Positions 22,560-35,445 of a DNA stretch of 64,000 nt are shown piece by piece (within the stretch, counting starts at the first letter, position 1; each line of letters begins with the position of its first letter). Where the stretch lies: contig OW804094.1 of assembly GCA_942159475.1 (NCBI GenBank), positions 60,942,966 to 61,006,965 of the forward strand. The letters run 5' to 3'. This DNA is from Sthenelais limicola. Taxonomy: Eukaryota; Annelida; Polychaeta; Phyllodocida; Sigalionidae. The translations under genes and the position numbers were made by a program. Below the pieces are notes generated by a model that saw only the letters and a program-made list of their open reading frames with translations, was not told the DNA's origin and searched no databases.

Positions 22560-24330
22560 TGCCTGTAGATTTGGTATATGGAAAAGGGGGTCGTGGCAGT
22601 GAATAGTAGCGTTTGCCTTTAAAGTGGTGAGGAAGAAAAATCACAGCAGGGTGCCACTGGAGCTATATTCAGGCAAAACATGGTTGTTTGTGACGTCAGG
22701 AGATGGACTGGTACAGCTGGTCCAGCATAGGTCCAGTGCTAGATACACTGAGATGCCACTGAGGATAGCAAAACCCTTCATTTCCCAAGGAAAGCCTTCA
22801 TCTTTCAATCTCTTATACCTACAGTATTGTAAGCACAAGTGTAGCTTCCTCTCATATAAATGGGTAATTCATAATCAAATTTTAGACATGATTTCTAGGG
22901 CAAAGAAAAAGTTATTTACATGTCCAGTCACAACTTTCAAGCCAGTCCTCAATGTTCTATCTTAATTGGGACTAACCACAATAGTCCCGTTCCACCGTCA
23001 CCATTTATAGCCATGCCATAAACGGCAGGCAGGGGGTCACACGCGCCCCGGTACAAGAGTCACTGTACCCTGTTGCTTTTAACATTGAAGTCTATGGAGT
23101 GAGGTGTACCCGAGGTGCTTTTTTTCCCAATAATTCATAATTTTACCAGGATGATCACATAAGTTGACACACAATCGATTACATGGTATTACCCCTATAA
23201 CATAGCTTAATTTCAGTCACTTTGAGCCCTTTTTTGACACATTTTGGAGGAGTAACTTAAACAGGAAAACTGATTAGGCCTAATAAGGGGTGTGCATAGG
23301 GAGCTACAGGGGACTACAGTGGTGATTCCCAATATAATACCAGGTATTACATGTTTGATATTAAGTTTTACTGTTTCCCAAGACTAATTCTGGAGGATGA
23401 GATGTATCTGAAGTCCATATATGTATACAATGCAAGGATAAATCCCTCATGCTTAGCTCAATATGAAAAATATATCAGCTGACTATGGGGAAAAAACCCT
23501 CAACATTACTACATCTGCTCCAATGTATAGCATCATTTAACCAGATTTCTTCTTTTTCATAAGACACCCTGCTTTAAATATGCAGGGAATCTATCATACT
23601 CAACTAGTGCAACAACTTGGAATTGTCCAGCTTTGGTCATTGTGTACCTACATGAATTGTTTATTCAAACAAATTATGTAATTTGGCCTTTTTCTGGTGG
23701 GCAGCAAGTATTCCTCTATCCTTGGCTTGAGGATTTTTTTCAGCTTTTAAACGCTTTTTATGTCAACTTTTCCAAGGTATCATACAGGAACACTAAGGAA
23801 TGAGCTGGTTGTTTGTACCGGGTCCAGCGCGAGGGGATGCAATGACCATGATGAGTGCCAGATGTGGGCTATAAATAGCCAGCCGAGAATCAAACCTATT
23901 ATGTGACAGCTCTGCATGGTGCCACATGCCCAAACCCCCTAATCTCAATGTCCAGTTAGGTCTTCAAAGCATATAGATTAGCAGCAGCTGTTGGTCTGTC
24001 CCAGGAGCTGAGCTCAGTGGGGGGTGAAACCACAACATCCCTCTGTAAAGGGGGAAGTGAGTGACTTGAAGGGGTGATGTAGGCTCTTGACTTTGATAAG
24101 GTCCCCATATGTTTTTTAATTAGTGAGGTCACTCTGTCTCTGAGCAAAATGTTGTTATACCTTTCATGACATCACAGATTTGGATGTGTGAGGGTGAGGG
24201 GGCATTGGCTTTCTGCTCATATCTGCTCATATAAATTGTGTTTTTTAGCGTTGTATTAGCATCAACATCAAATTGAGACTGGGAGATACATATGGAAATA
24301 TCTTAGATTAGCCACCAATGCTAGACGAAC
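22560..24330. other. No recognised gene
   Basis: Contains a 113-codon frame at 22624-22965 without recognisable motifs and several short ones. I would not call any of them a gene. Confidence 0.35.
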
Positions 24331-24337
24331 ACTACAT

Positions 24338-24438
24338 TTAACAAGACAGCATGAAATCGGTTTTTGTACTAACATTCCTGAGAAGGGTCTACCGACCCAA
24401 TTCGGGTCGACCATACAGCTGCCCTCATGTCATTTTTA
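24338..24438 (+). repeat. Repeat module with hairpin, copy A
   Basis: TTAACAAGACAGCATGAAAT, then CCTGAGAAGGGTCTACCGAC and the GGGTCGACC hairpin, recurs at 39676-39778 upstream of the DIRS gag gene. Both copies are followed, hundreds of bases later, by the same 80-bp tandem array. Confidence 0.8.
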
Positions 24439-24759
24439 TCAGCCTTTTCCTCTGTCCAGTTCATATTCCTCCATATCAATTGGTGTCAGATGTATAAGTT
24501 TGACTGCGTGGTACATGATACTAGTCACATTTTTTAATATGATATCTATCAGATAGATAGATCAGATCTAATTATAAACAGTTGAACTTTCTGAATTAAT
24601 TGAAGTGGGCTTTCAATCGTTTTTGGGGCATAAGTAATAGTATTCAATCGTTGTGGCGTTATGGAGTTAAAACGGAGGAAAATGATAACTTAAAGCAAGA
24701 GGTGAGAAGAGGGAAGGGGAGAAGAGGAGTAGGGGGAAGGATGAAGAAGGGGGAGGGTA

Positions 24760-25175
24760 GTCGTAAAAAAAGTTGAAAGTTTGTCGAAAAAAAGTTGAAA
24801 GTTTGTCGTAAAAAAAGTTGAAAGTTTGTCAAAAAAAAGTTGAAATTTTGTCGAAAAAAAAGTTGAAAGTTGGTTGAAAAAAAGTTGAAAGTTGGGTGGA
24901 AAAAAAGTTGAAAGTTGAAAGTTTTTTTGAAAAAAAAGTTGAAAGTTGGTCGGAAAAAAAGTTGAAAGTTGAAAGTTTTTTTGAAAAAAAAGTTGAAAGT
25001 TGGTCGGAAAAAAGTTGAAAGTTTTTTTGAAAAAAAAGTTGAAAGTTGGTCGGAAAAAAAGTTGAAAGTTGGTCGGAAAAAAAGTTGAAAGTTGGTCGGA
25101 AAAAAAAGTTGAAAGTTGGTCGGAAAAAAAGAGTTGAAAGTTGGTCGAAAAAAAAGTTGGTCGTAAAAGTCAGTC
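24760..25175. repeat. Minisatellite of GTTGAAAGTTGGTCGGAAAAAAA units
   Basis: About 18-20 imperfect units of 20-26 bases vary in the GGTCG/TTTTTTG spacer and in A-run length. Read on the minus strand it gives a spurious FFRPTFNF repeat protein, which I do not regard as a gene. Confidence 0.85.
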
Positions 25176-25309
25176 GTTCGTAAAAAAAATGAAAGCCTCA
25201 TGGTTTAATCCAGCTTGTTCTTAAACAACTTTAATAATCATAAAATTCCCTAAATCGAATCATTTATATTTGCTAATAAACATCTAAATATTTAAAACAT
25301 GATTTATCA

Positions 25310-25845
25310 CATTACTTTTACTTTCAACCATTTCTATAACATGCAGAAACACCCAAAAAAGTTCCGTTCCGTTTCCTTCATTCAGATTCCATTTGCCATT
25401 ACTTTTACTTTCAACCATTTCTATAAGATGCAGAAACACCCAAAAAAGTTCCGTTCCGTTTCCTTCATTCAGATTCCATTTGCCATTACTTTTACTTTCA
25501 ACTACTTCTATAACATGCAGAAACACCCAAAAAAATTCCGTTCCATTTCCTTCATTTAGATTCCATTTGCCATTACTTTTACTTTCAACCGGCCGAGCGG
25601 AGAGCTGTCAACTGGCTTACGTCACACTGTCTTACACTGTCTTATGTCACAAAAGAGGTGCCGACTCCCAGAGCACCAGAACAAAGCTTACCGACCAAGC
25701 TGGGTTTGTCAACATTGCCACGTGCAAAGTAATACCGTCCCTTCAGTCTAAAGTAAAAAAAAAATGTTCTTCCAGAATTCAGGGATTCCCCTTCCTATCA
25801 TGTCAACATACCTGACAGAACAACGTGTCTCCCCGAATAATAAAA
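25310..25845 (+). repeat. Repeat module copy A: three 87-bp tandem units plus a 3' unique part
   Basis: Units share ATTACTTTTACTTTCAACCA, TTCTATAACATGCAGAAACA and TTCCGTTTCCTTCATTCAG. The array ends in CGGCCGAGCGGAGAGCTGT and a tail finishing GTGTCTCCCCGAATAATAAA. The second copy (40043-40708) has six units and the same tail, shortened inside. Confidence 0.85.
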
Positions 25846-26395
25846 CCAAGAGTTATAAATGTTGCTGCTGGCATATGTTCTATCACCAAAAGAAATAAGG
25901 AAAATAAAGGATGCCAAATATCGTTGAAACATGATAACATAATGCTATATGAAGATGATATTAGAGCTCAACTGACAGAGGTCAGAGCACTTCTCACCGA
26001 AGCACTGCCTCCGTACACCCCAGTATTATTTGTCTCGATTTCAACAACCATAGGAATAGACATAAATAAATATAATTTGTATCTGGCTTCTTCAAAAGGG
26101 GTAAATCCTACTCTATACCCTTTTTATGTTAAAAAAGAACTGAATAATCGTGTGTTTATGTTCAACTCCGTAGCAAGAGAGCTGAATAACAACGCAGGCA
26201 TTCCATCCACACATATTGCCCAATTTGTACATTAGGCGCAAGCCAGCTAGGAAAAAGAAGGAGGACCCAAGTGGAAGATGCACCACCTTCTACCAACAGC
26301 TAGCTGAAGATGGCTGCCATATAAGCGATGAACTGAGGGAGAAAATCGTTGCACAGCTTCACAAGTCATATCTGATTATTATAAGTAATACATCA
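25846..26395 (+). pseudogene. Possible retroelement ORF1 remnant with SGNH-hydrolase-like tail
   Basis: A frame ending at 26233 contains PVLFVSISTTIGIDINKYN and FNSVARELNNNAG. After a frameshift the translation continues RRKPARKKKEDPSG and FYQQLAEDGCHISDELREKI (26240-26395). The terminal DG.H.S pattern is that of SGNH-like domains found in ORF1 proteins of some non-LTR elements. It lies about 1.1 kb upstream of the LINE at 27447 and could be its ORF1, but the link is inference. Confidence 0.4.
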
Positions 26396-26399
26396 TAAA

Positions 26400-27440
26400 G
26401 TAAGTGAGTGGGGAATTAGAGTTTGAATACTAGCGTTTTCAGAATGCGGTAGGATTTTTCTTTGTCACTACTTTACTTAACTATATAAATTCAATGGAGA
26501 ATGGCTGATTTTTAGGATATTCTCTACTTGGAACTGATATCAGACTGTGTGGCTCTAGTACTCGTCTCAAGCCCTCAAGACTGTGAATACCTCCATATGC
26601 GTAGAACTTAAAACTCAACGATTAATTATTTACCCTAGCAATTTAACTATAACTTTGACTTTGAATCTACATGGAATGGAATAAATCCAGCTCGTCAAGG
26701 AAAGATATTTCAATGAACTGTAGCTTATAGCTTGTAGTACCTTCTCAAAAAGCGTTTTTAAATTGACAGTTTTTTAAACCTTTGAACCAGTTAAAGATTA
26801 ATCATGATTTTTGTGAAAGGCTTGTTACTTAGATACCTTTATTGTATACAAAGGTTGATATTGATGTAGCTAATAGACAAAAAGTGGTAGTTCGTAACAC
26901 AAAGGCTGATCTCTAGTTACCAATTAAGAATAATGGAAATTTATTCAAGGTTTTTCTCAAGTGAATAGAGAGAAGCTAAAAATAGTAATCTTACTTAGAA
27001 GCATAGACAAACATTAATGGGATATCTAACATTATATCAGATTAAAACTGATTAAACTTATCATGTGGTGATAGGTTATGAATATCTTGATCATAATTAA
27101 ACAGTTATTACATTTTATGTATAGTCGAATAGTATCATTGGTGATGTTACAAATATAAGTATTATGATGTTACATAACAAATAGATGACTTTGGGGGGGA
27201 CGATGACTGATTATAATAGTTGATAGTATATATAGTGGTGCGGTCGTAGTGACAACATAATAGGGTCAATATTTGGGTGTACATAATATACCTTGCCTGT
27301 AATATGTACATAGCATATTAAATACTCACAATGATGGGTATTACTTCTCAGTTGAGATGCTACATCACAAACGAATACTACCAACTAATAGATCGTTGGT
27401 GGCCTACCTTTTATAAGAGGAAAAAACAACCTTAAGTAGA
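26400..27440. other. No recognised feature between ORF1-like remnant and LINE
   Basis: AT-rich DNA without long frames. It may be a LINE inter-ORF or 5' region. Confidence 0.35.
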
Positions 27441-27446
27441 TTATCA

Positions 27447-30261
27447 ATGGGGATTATGAAAGATGCAAATAAAGGCTTAATTGATGTAAATGATCTAGGA
27501 AATATTAAAGAAGTGAGACTTGTTACCTGGAATGTTAGGAGTATAGTAAATAAGGTTCATAATGTACATAATCTTCTTTCCTTATCTAAAGCGGATATAG
27601 TTGCTGTACAAGAAACATGGTTAAATGAAAATATACCAGATCAGCAAATAGCTTTAAGAGGTTTTGAAGTTCTAAGACTGGATAGAAAATCTGGGAAAAA
27701 AGGTGGAGGTTTACTAATGTATGTAGGCAAGGAATGGGTCACAGATGCAATATTATATGAAAATCTTAACATATCTGATACAAATTTAGAGGTACAGATT
27801 ATTTCATGTAAAAAAGGATATCTAAAAACTATTACTGCCGTTAATGTGTACAGACCTCCGAATGGTGAATTAGAGGCGGCCAATAACTCATTGAGGCATA
27901 TATTGTCAGAAAAAAGAGGCGAGATTTATGTCATGGGCGAGTTCAATATAATTATAAAAAAGCAAGTGAGGTTAACTTATCCAAGTCCACAGAGTTTTTC
28001 AATATCTTTGAGGGAAATAATCTAATACAGTATATTGAAGAAGACACAAGATCTTCTAATAAGTCTTCAACGATTTTAGACCATATATATATACGAACAG
28101 TGGTCAGATCATGCACTGTGGCACAATAAATGATAATTCCAGTGATCACATTCCTGATTTGTGGTTGAAAAGAAAAACAGGACTAGATATGAAAAGGTAT
28201 CCTTTAAAGCAAGGAACACTAAGAACTTGGATATAAAAATTTTACAAGAAATACTCAGAAATGAAAAATGGGATGATCTGTATGAAGAAGAAACTGATGT
28301 AAATGAAGCCTGGAATATAGTATATACTAGAATAACTAAGTTTGTGGATAGGATGTGCCCTATAAAAGAGTTTAATGGGGTCAAAGCGAAACCCCCTTGG
28401 TATCAAGAGGATTTAATAAAACTGTCAAAAGAACGAGACAAAGTGTTTGTAAAGGCAAAGAAGTCTGGAAAGAAAGACGATTGGGATATGGCAAAGAAAA
28501 TAAGAAATAGAATGAATTCCATTCTGGTAAAATCTAAGAATGAGTACACTAAGAATCAGATAAAAGAGAATTATAATGATCAAAAGAACTATGGGAAACT
28601 CTTCAGCCAATTATAAATCCTAAAAAATCCAAAACACATAATGTTATTAGATTGAAGGATACTTAATGTAAATCAGATAATATTAAAAAAGTTTGTGATG
28701 AAGGGAAAACCCCAATGATCTTAAACGACTTCTTTGCTTCAGTTGGACAGGCCGTGGCCTCTAAGATAGATGAACCAGATAGAGATGAGTTGAAAAAAAA
28801 TGGATGTAAAAAATCAATTAATATTTCTCAAGAAACTGAATTAAGTTTGGAAAAATATTTTCTTAGAAAAGCTAGTAATTCTAAATCTTCAGGAATACCT
28901 TTTATGCCAACGTCGATTCTTAAATACTGCCTTATGGCTCTAGCAAATGAGCTAGCTTATATATTTGATAAATCGTTGGATTCTGGTATAATCCCTGATT
29001 TTTTCAAGGAGGCAACAATAACACCCCTTTATTAAGGGAGGCCTAAGGATATTGCCTCCAATTACAGACCTATTTCTGTCATAGTATTACCCGCAAAGAT
29101 CCTAGAAAAATGTATTCCATCTCCAAGTGTATCAATCACCTTTTGTATAAGAAACAGTATGGATTTAGAGCTGGATTATCAATCGCGGATGCGCACCACA
29201 ATATGTTTAACGATATTTATCATGCAATTAATGATAACCTATATATAGAAATGGCCTTTTTAGATTTAAAAAAGGCGTTCGACACTGTAAACCATAATAT
29301 TCTTATTGAAAAATTGCAAGAATATGGTATAAAAAATGAATCTATTAAATGGTTTAAGAATTATCTACATGGAAGAAAACAGAGAGTTCTGGTCAACAAT
29401 GTTACCTCAGAAATAAGGGAAGTAAATTGGACCCCTATTATTCAGTATATATGTAAATGATATATATAGATGTACAAACACTTCACAAATTCAAATGTTC
29501 GCAGATGATACGGTTTTGTACAACTTTAATTCAAGCTATAGGGAGCTAGGGGAACATTTACAGTCTGATCTTAAAAATATAAGCTCTTGGTACACTAAAA
29601 ATGCTAAACAACTAAATTTGTACACATTTGCAAACCAGAACATTTGTCATATAGAAGAATATACTTATTTAGGGTTAAGAATTGACTCTAAGCTTAATTT
29701 TCAAGTTCATTTAAAGAATAAGATAAAGGTGATACAAAATCAGAGTAGACTTATCTCTAAATCCAGACACATTTTCACAGAAAAGATGTTTTTAAACTTG
29801 TATAAGGTAATGATTCTTCCTCATATTGATTTCGGAGACACCATATATAATGGGACCAGTAATAATGCTTTACTGAAAAAGTTGCAGGTCATACAAAATA
29901 ACTATATCAGACGGGCTAAATACCTGACTAAAAAACTAATGTTGTAGAAATATCTATGGATCTGGGAATCCCACCCCTTGAAAAAAGGGGGGAGGCATAT
30001 TTGTTGGAGATGGCGTATAAATTGTTACTTATACCTGAGAATATTGAGAGAAATAAACCAAATCTAAGGTCTAACAAAGGTAATAAAAAATTTATAATTA
30101 AATCAATAATTCCTCACTCAGAAAGGATTAAAAGATCCTGTATATATAAAGCCCCACTTCATTGGAATTCAAGTGAAAACTTATTTTACGAAGGACATCA
30201 AGTGGATGATCTATTAAACTTCAGGATATACCTGAAGAATAATTTCATGTTACACGAGTAG
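27447..30261 (+). pseudogene. CR1/L2-like LINE: endonuclease plus reverse transcriptase, broken
   Basis: 27447-27950 is an APE-type endonuclease: VTWNVRSIVNK, VAVQETWLNE, NVYRPP and MGEFN (the usual GDFN with Asp changed to Glu). 28160-28616 is the linker. 28715-29035 holds the RT fingers (KSSGIPFMPTSILK). 29110-29450 carries YGFRAG and FLDLKKAFDTVNHN, the first catalytic Asp. 29495-29947 carries FADDTVLY, the catalytic pair, and YLGLRID. 29956-30261 is the thumb and C-terminus with APLHWNSS. At about 29425 VNW runs straight into PLLFSIYVND, so the GVPQGS turn has been deleted with a frame change. At least five frame breaks make it inactive. Confidence 0.85.
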
Positions 30262-31290
30262 ATGAATGTCAAACGATGACTAGATATTAATAATAGATAT
30301 TAATAATAAATATTATTCTTATAGGACGAATAATAGTGTACATTGTTCATGATTTTTTTAAAAAGAAATCTGCAACAATAGCAATATATCAAAATCAGGC
30401 ATGTAAGACTTGGAGAGATAGTAAGATGTAAAGAAAAGTTCATGTTGATGAAGTAAAAATAACATGGTGAGAATGAGTAACTCTTTAGTTACTATATGTA
30501 GTACTTAAATGAGGAGACAGGGTGATTGTATCTGACATGTTAAAATCTGTTATAAAACAGATTCATTGTTAATTAAGGTTTTGAAATTGTTAATTGATTA
30601 TTGATTAATGTATAGGTGTAAAAGTGTATTAAAACCAGATCTCAATATTAACAGCTATCTGATAAGCAGCTAAATAAGTAGCTGTCTTATTAAAAACAAG
30701 TAAAAGTTTAACAGCTTTGGATTTTCGCCTCAGGGGCGAAAATGAGCTCGAAAAGGGATAATTTGGCCCTCACCGCTTTACAGCCCCCCTCTAACGGTAG
30801 GACGAAGAACTAACGGCCTGCTACAGGTGACGAGGGGTAGGCGGAGGACAGGGCAGGCTGACGGTCAACAGGGGACACTGATGACGGCCAACAGGGGGCA
30901 CTGATCATGACCACTGGATGGCGCTTTGTGAAAGAGAAACACATATCAGAGGGTTTAATGTATAAAATATTATCTGAAAGCAGATCTGAGAGGGCATTGT
31001 GGTTGTGGTGGTGAGGGAGGAGGAGGATGTGTTGGTGGTTGTGGCTGGGGGTGGGAGTGGGGGAGTGGGATGTAAAATGGGCCACCCATCAAATTAACCC
31101 AATTCCGTTTTGTATATAAACAGCTGAGAAATGCGAGGAGAGAGAGAGGGTGGGGTAGTGGCACCAGTGAAGGAGGAGGAGGTGTTGGGGGCAGAGGGGC
31201 AGGCACCTCCACCTACCGGCCACCTCGCCACCTCTTACTTAGCCAGGCTAGGACACCTCCTCATGTGATGTGTCACAGGAAAATGAGTCG
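30262..31290. other. No recognised gene; small hairpin at 30722-30742
   Basis: Includes TTTTCGCC..GGCGAAAA (8-bp stem), a doubled CAACAGGGG(A/G)CACTGAT near 30870-30905, and a purine-rich tract. Confidence 0.4.
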
Positions 31291-31345
31291 GCGGAGGAGG
31301 AGGAGGAGGAGGAGAAGGAGGAGGAGGAGGAGGGAGGGGGAGGGG
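31290..31345. repeat. (GGA)n-like tract
   Basis: Imperfect GGAGGAGGA array of about 50 bases. Confidence 0.8.
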
Positions 31346-31446
31346 CAATAATTCAATCCGCACAGAGAGAGAGGGGGAGTGAAACACATATCAAGAGGGT
31401 TTAATGATATTATCTTGGCTTCTAAGCATAATAGAATGATGGGACA

Positions 31447-31448
<2 letters not shown>

Positions 31449-31503
<55 letters not shown>
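31449..31503. repeat. (GA)n microsatellite
   Basis: About 27 GA dinucleotides followed by GACA repeats to about 31536. The neighbouring ORFs on both strands are artefacts of this tract. Confidence 0.95.
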
Positions 31504-31516
<13 letters not shown>

Positions 31517-31539
31517 GACAGAGACACAGAGACAGAGAG

Positions 31540-33140
31540 GGGGTTGAAAGTTGATGAACTTTGTTAAGATAATATATATTGATTCTCTAAAGATGAGAGA
31601 CACTTGTATTAGCTGTATAATGTAAAGAAATGGTTTCGAAAGTCCCACATTGAAGAAATTAATATCAAAATGATTCTAACGTCTGTCAGAATATGCTTAA
31701 ACATAATTCAAAATGTATATTTCACAAACAAAAAATCTTTTAAAGTGAAGTAGGCTACATGCTGACATGTAAACTCCTTAGAGGAGGCCTTATCTCATCG
31801 ATGGGCAGTGGAGGAAAGATAGGGTGACCCCTGGGGTGACAACAGATGGTGTCAACTGTCTGGCTGTTATCACTTAATTAGGTGAGGGCGGTCAAGCGGC
31901 GAGGGCAAGGGCGGGGATTATCAACATTCCATCTTAGATCAAGATATATAGAACTTGAAAGAAAATGCGCTTGGGAGAAACAACACTTTTAATTTTGAAA
32001 AGGAAAAAATTAATTTAAATTTCCGAAAATTAGACCAAAAGGTGGCGGTCTAGCTATATTTAATGCATGGAAATTTATAGGATTCATGGCCAATTCATGC
32101 AGCTATAAATAGGGGGGTCTCTTATCTAGAGGAATGTCAATTAGCAACCAGATCTGCCGACGAAAAGTCTTGGGTTCAGCTCTCCTAGTGAATATAAAAG
32201 CTCTTCGAGCTAAAAATAAGTAAGATCATATCAGAGGCACTCTTGGGAGATCTATGCTTGCACAGAGAGAGATGGACCTTTTCCCATGTATTACAATGTA
32301 ACTGTAAAATGAGAAATAAAAACACTTATATATATATAATATGAGTAGATGAAGAAATCAAAATAAAAATGATGTGTAATAATCTTGCTTGATACCCTTT
32401 AAGCACCCCAAAAATGAAAACATTCCTGCAAAGACATCATTTGCTTCTAGTTTTTTTAAAAATGTCCTGGGGGAGGCCCCTAGACCCTCGCCAGCAAGGC
32501 CCCCCAGACCCCGCCAGCTCCCCCCGGACCGCAGAAGGGGCCCGGGTAGCGGCTCTGCCGCTACACCTCTCAATTGCATCTAATACCACTGGAGACCTTC
32601 TCCTCTCACCTGCCCTATTTTCGCTTCCCCTCTTCTCACTCTATCCTCTTGTCCCTCACACTATTCGATTTCTTCCACCCTGTCCCTCTGCTCCTTTCAT
32701 TCTCTCTCCCACCCGCCCTCTCTCTTCCTCCCTTTCCCTCCCCTCCCTCTTCAGGGGTGTAGGAAGGAACAAATTATTGGGGGGGGAGAAAGAATATTTT
32801 TGTGAGTGGCAAACGAGCACCATAGGTGCGAGTAATACAAACTAGGGGGGTCAGGGGCATGCCCCCCCCCCCCCCTGGAATATTTTTAAAAACAAGCTGT
32901 GAAATGGTGCCTTTTGGCGACATTTCAATATCATTTTCTAGAAATCTGAAAGCACTCTCAGGGAAATTGGGTGTTCATTTTGTTTATTCCTAAAAACCTC
33001 ATTAGTTAATAACTGTTGGGAGAAGTAAAAAAAAATCAAAAATTATATTGCAGCATATTTTATGTTGTCATTTTGTATACCATCAGCACCATTTCATTGA
33101 AATACAATTAATGACATTATATAAGATTTTTGATACTATT
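31540..33140. other. No recognised gene; GC-rich patch and C-run
   Basis: 32465-32575 is a C/G-rich patch ending in a GTAGCGGC-TCT-GCCGCTAC hairpin. CAGGGGTGTAGGAAGG at about 32753 resembles a hAT-like end, and a run of 14-15 C's sits near 32861. None can be assigned to a defined element. Confidence 0.35.
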
Positions 33141-33144
33141 ATAG

Positions 33145-33288
33145 TAAGAACAGCATAGTATCGCATATGAGTGGGGCTATATTAACCGAGTATGTCCGAA
33201 AACAACGAGGCTGTAGGCCGAGTTGTTTTTCGGCCATACAAGGTGAATATAGGCCCCCTGAAGACGCAATACTGTGCTGTTCTTGCTT
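33145..33288. repeat. Long imperfect palindrome (foldback element), about 144 bp
   Basis: AAGAACAGCATAGTAT...GGGGCTATATT...CCGAAAACAACGAGGCTGT on the left pairs with the complement on the right (ACAGCA, AATATAGGCCCCC, CCGAGTTGTTTTTCGG). The arms are about 65 bases with scattered mismatches. Confidence 0.8.
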
Positions 33289-33289
33289 T

Positions 33290-35100
33290 TATTCCATGAT
33301 TCTTACATTATTACAACTTAATTTGCATTGATTTCATCAAACTGTGTTGTCCCCCAAGTCTCGAACGGTTGTGACGTCACTGTAAAATACAGCAAGTTTA
33401 TATTGTACACCTTGTGAGCGGCAAGTATATCGATTATATTGTACGCTCACGGCCAAATCATGGAATAAAGTACCAGCACTGTTTTGTTGACATAAAAATA
33501 ATGACGGTATACAGTAAAACCCAATCAGGGAATTTGTATGCTATATGAATATATAGGAATATATGTGGCGATACCTGAATACCTTCCCGCGAGTGACTGT
33601 CACCTGACTATTCTGGTCATTCCTCACGCCAACTATGAACTGACCACACAGCTGCTTTCTTTTGTTCGGACCCATACTATTGAAAATGCCTTTGTGTACG
33701 GGTTGCGAGAGGTATCAAGCGAGGCAGTGTGGCATCACAGTCTGCAAGTATTATATAGCTGCTATTAAGCTATGTAAAGAGAAGAATGAGGAATCTACTA
33801 ACTATACCTTGTATTTGGCTGGAAGGGGAGGGAAGGCTATATATCCTTTGGTCATTTAGGCGTCATTTTATGATTTTAAGTGCCATTAAAGGTCGCCTAC
33901 TTGATATGTGCTATAATGACCTGGCTTAGAGGAGAGAGGATTAAATCAGGAGGAACTTTCCCCCAAATTGGGTCGAGGGAGGCGAGCCCAGCTGTTTTTA
34001 TGGGGATGTGAACTGATTAAGAGGAACTAATGGAATAGGCCTTCTTCCACACCTTGATATCAGAGAGAAATCCCGCTCTATAATTACCCTGCCATAAACT
34101 ATAGATGTAGGTCGGGCACATATGTAGATACAATGTATTCACCAAGGTTCCAGACTAGAATAACTATATTTTTGGATTTTTCCTTGTGTATAAAAATATT
34201 ATTGTTATACTGTTGCACTTCAGAATTAGATTCCCTGCGTGTGGACTATGAACACAGCTTACATTGAGAATAATTTACTTATTGCATAATGTGAATATAA
34301 GTTGTGTAAAAAAAGTCTTACAATACAACAGTTTTAGTAACACCAAAAATAAGCCTCTCTTGTTGCATTGCACTTTATAAACTCTTTAGCAATTTCAACC
34401 ATATTCAAACATATCCATATCTAATATAAATCATTCCTTGCTTCACCATGTATTTGCCAAATCTAGCCAATATCTCAGTTAAATATACATTAAACTTCAT
34501 ATTTTACAATAACTACAACAGGTACATTGTTACAGAAAATACCATATGAAATGATAAAATAATGCGTCTTTACTCATATCAAAATGTCACTAATTGGTTT
34601 ATTATCAATTTGGGACATAAATAATTGACAATTAAAATAATAATATTTCAAAGCAAATAACAGACAGTTAGACAGCCATTAAAAGATAAAGCATAAAACA
34701 AAATAATTGACAGCCAAGATCACAATAACTTCTCTATAAATAAGCATTAGAGACGAAAGTGTGGATCCCACCTTTATATGTAATTATTGGCTAATTATTG
34801 GCATAATAGGTTTCTATAAGTTTATCATTACCAACTATACCTGTTTTGCAATTACTAAGGTCATGTAAGTCTTTTAACTACAAATTTCTAATAATTGCCA
34901 GCTTAAATGTACAGACATGCAACCAGGACATGTATGGCTCAGTCAGAGCAACTCAGAAGATTTATGAGCAAAACAGCTGAGGGCGCTGTTTGTGACTCAA
35001 TTTTGGGATAACACTCTCAGTACCAGGAAATTATTTAAAAATCCAAAATTAAGAAGTTCCCACCGACTTACATACTTATCAATGTTTTGCTGTACATCTG
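33290..35100. other. No recognised gene
   Basis: AT-rich. ATTCCATGATT at about 33291 and its complement AATCATGGAAT at about 33458 form a second, looser inverted pair around the palindrome's right flank. Frames at 33538-33859 lack recognisable motifs. Confidence 0.35.
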
Positions 35101-35106
35101 TACATC

Positions 35107-35303
35107 TGAGGAGCAGCCATTAGGTGGGGAGGACACAGGAGACGCGGCGCGCAGTTGTCAGTCTTTAATAACACCGGGGGTAGCAGCTTGAGCTCAAGTT
35201 TGACAATGGAAATATGATTACATGAAAAAAGGAGGAGCAGCGGAGGACACCAGGGAGAGGTGGGAGGGCCTGTGTCCTCCCCACCTAATGGCTGCTCCTC
35301 CAA
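35107..35303. repeat. Inverted repeat at the DIRS 3' end, overlapping the internal complementary region
   Basis: GAGGAGCAGCCATTAGGTGG (from about 35108) and its complement (to about 35302) form arms of about 32 bases around 130 bases. The stretch 35130-35163 also complements the right terminal repeat edge. Confidence 0.8.
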
Positions 35304-35351
35304 GAATCACAGATATACTTCAGCTAACAAGGTAAGCTTTGTATATCTTAC

Positions 35352-35398
35352 CATTCTTGTCCGTCGCCGCCAACCGGTGGTGCTAGGACACAGGAGAC
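35352..35398. repeat. DIRS terminal inverted repeat, left
   Basis: 47 bases containing CGTCGCCGCCAACCGGTGG, the reverse complement of 41051-41097 with one mismatch (T for C). Confidence 0.85.
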
Positions 35399-35445
35399 TT
35401 TAAGGTCAAACAGCTCAAGGCGAACCAACTACTAAATTTCCTCAC

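Noticed and set aside
22624..22965. 113-codon plus-strand frame
   Set aside because: No motif, no plausible splice context, and surrounded by decayed repeats.
24659..25201. 180-codon minus-strand frame with FFRPTFNF repeats
   Set aside because: It is only the translation of the A-rich minisatellite.
25284..25815. Frames of 80-140 codons over the 80-bp tandem array, and the similar ones at 40043-40687
   Set aside because: The frames follow the repeat units and change phase with unit length. There is no protein evidence.
27447..30261. Host gene with an endonuclease/exonuclease/phosphatase domain
   Set aside because: The endonuclease is followed directly by LINE reverse transcriptase motifs.
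31273..31648. Several frames with runs of SLSLSL or ERERER
   Set aside because: Artefacts of the GA microsatellite.
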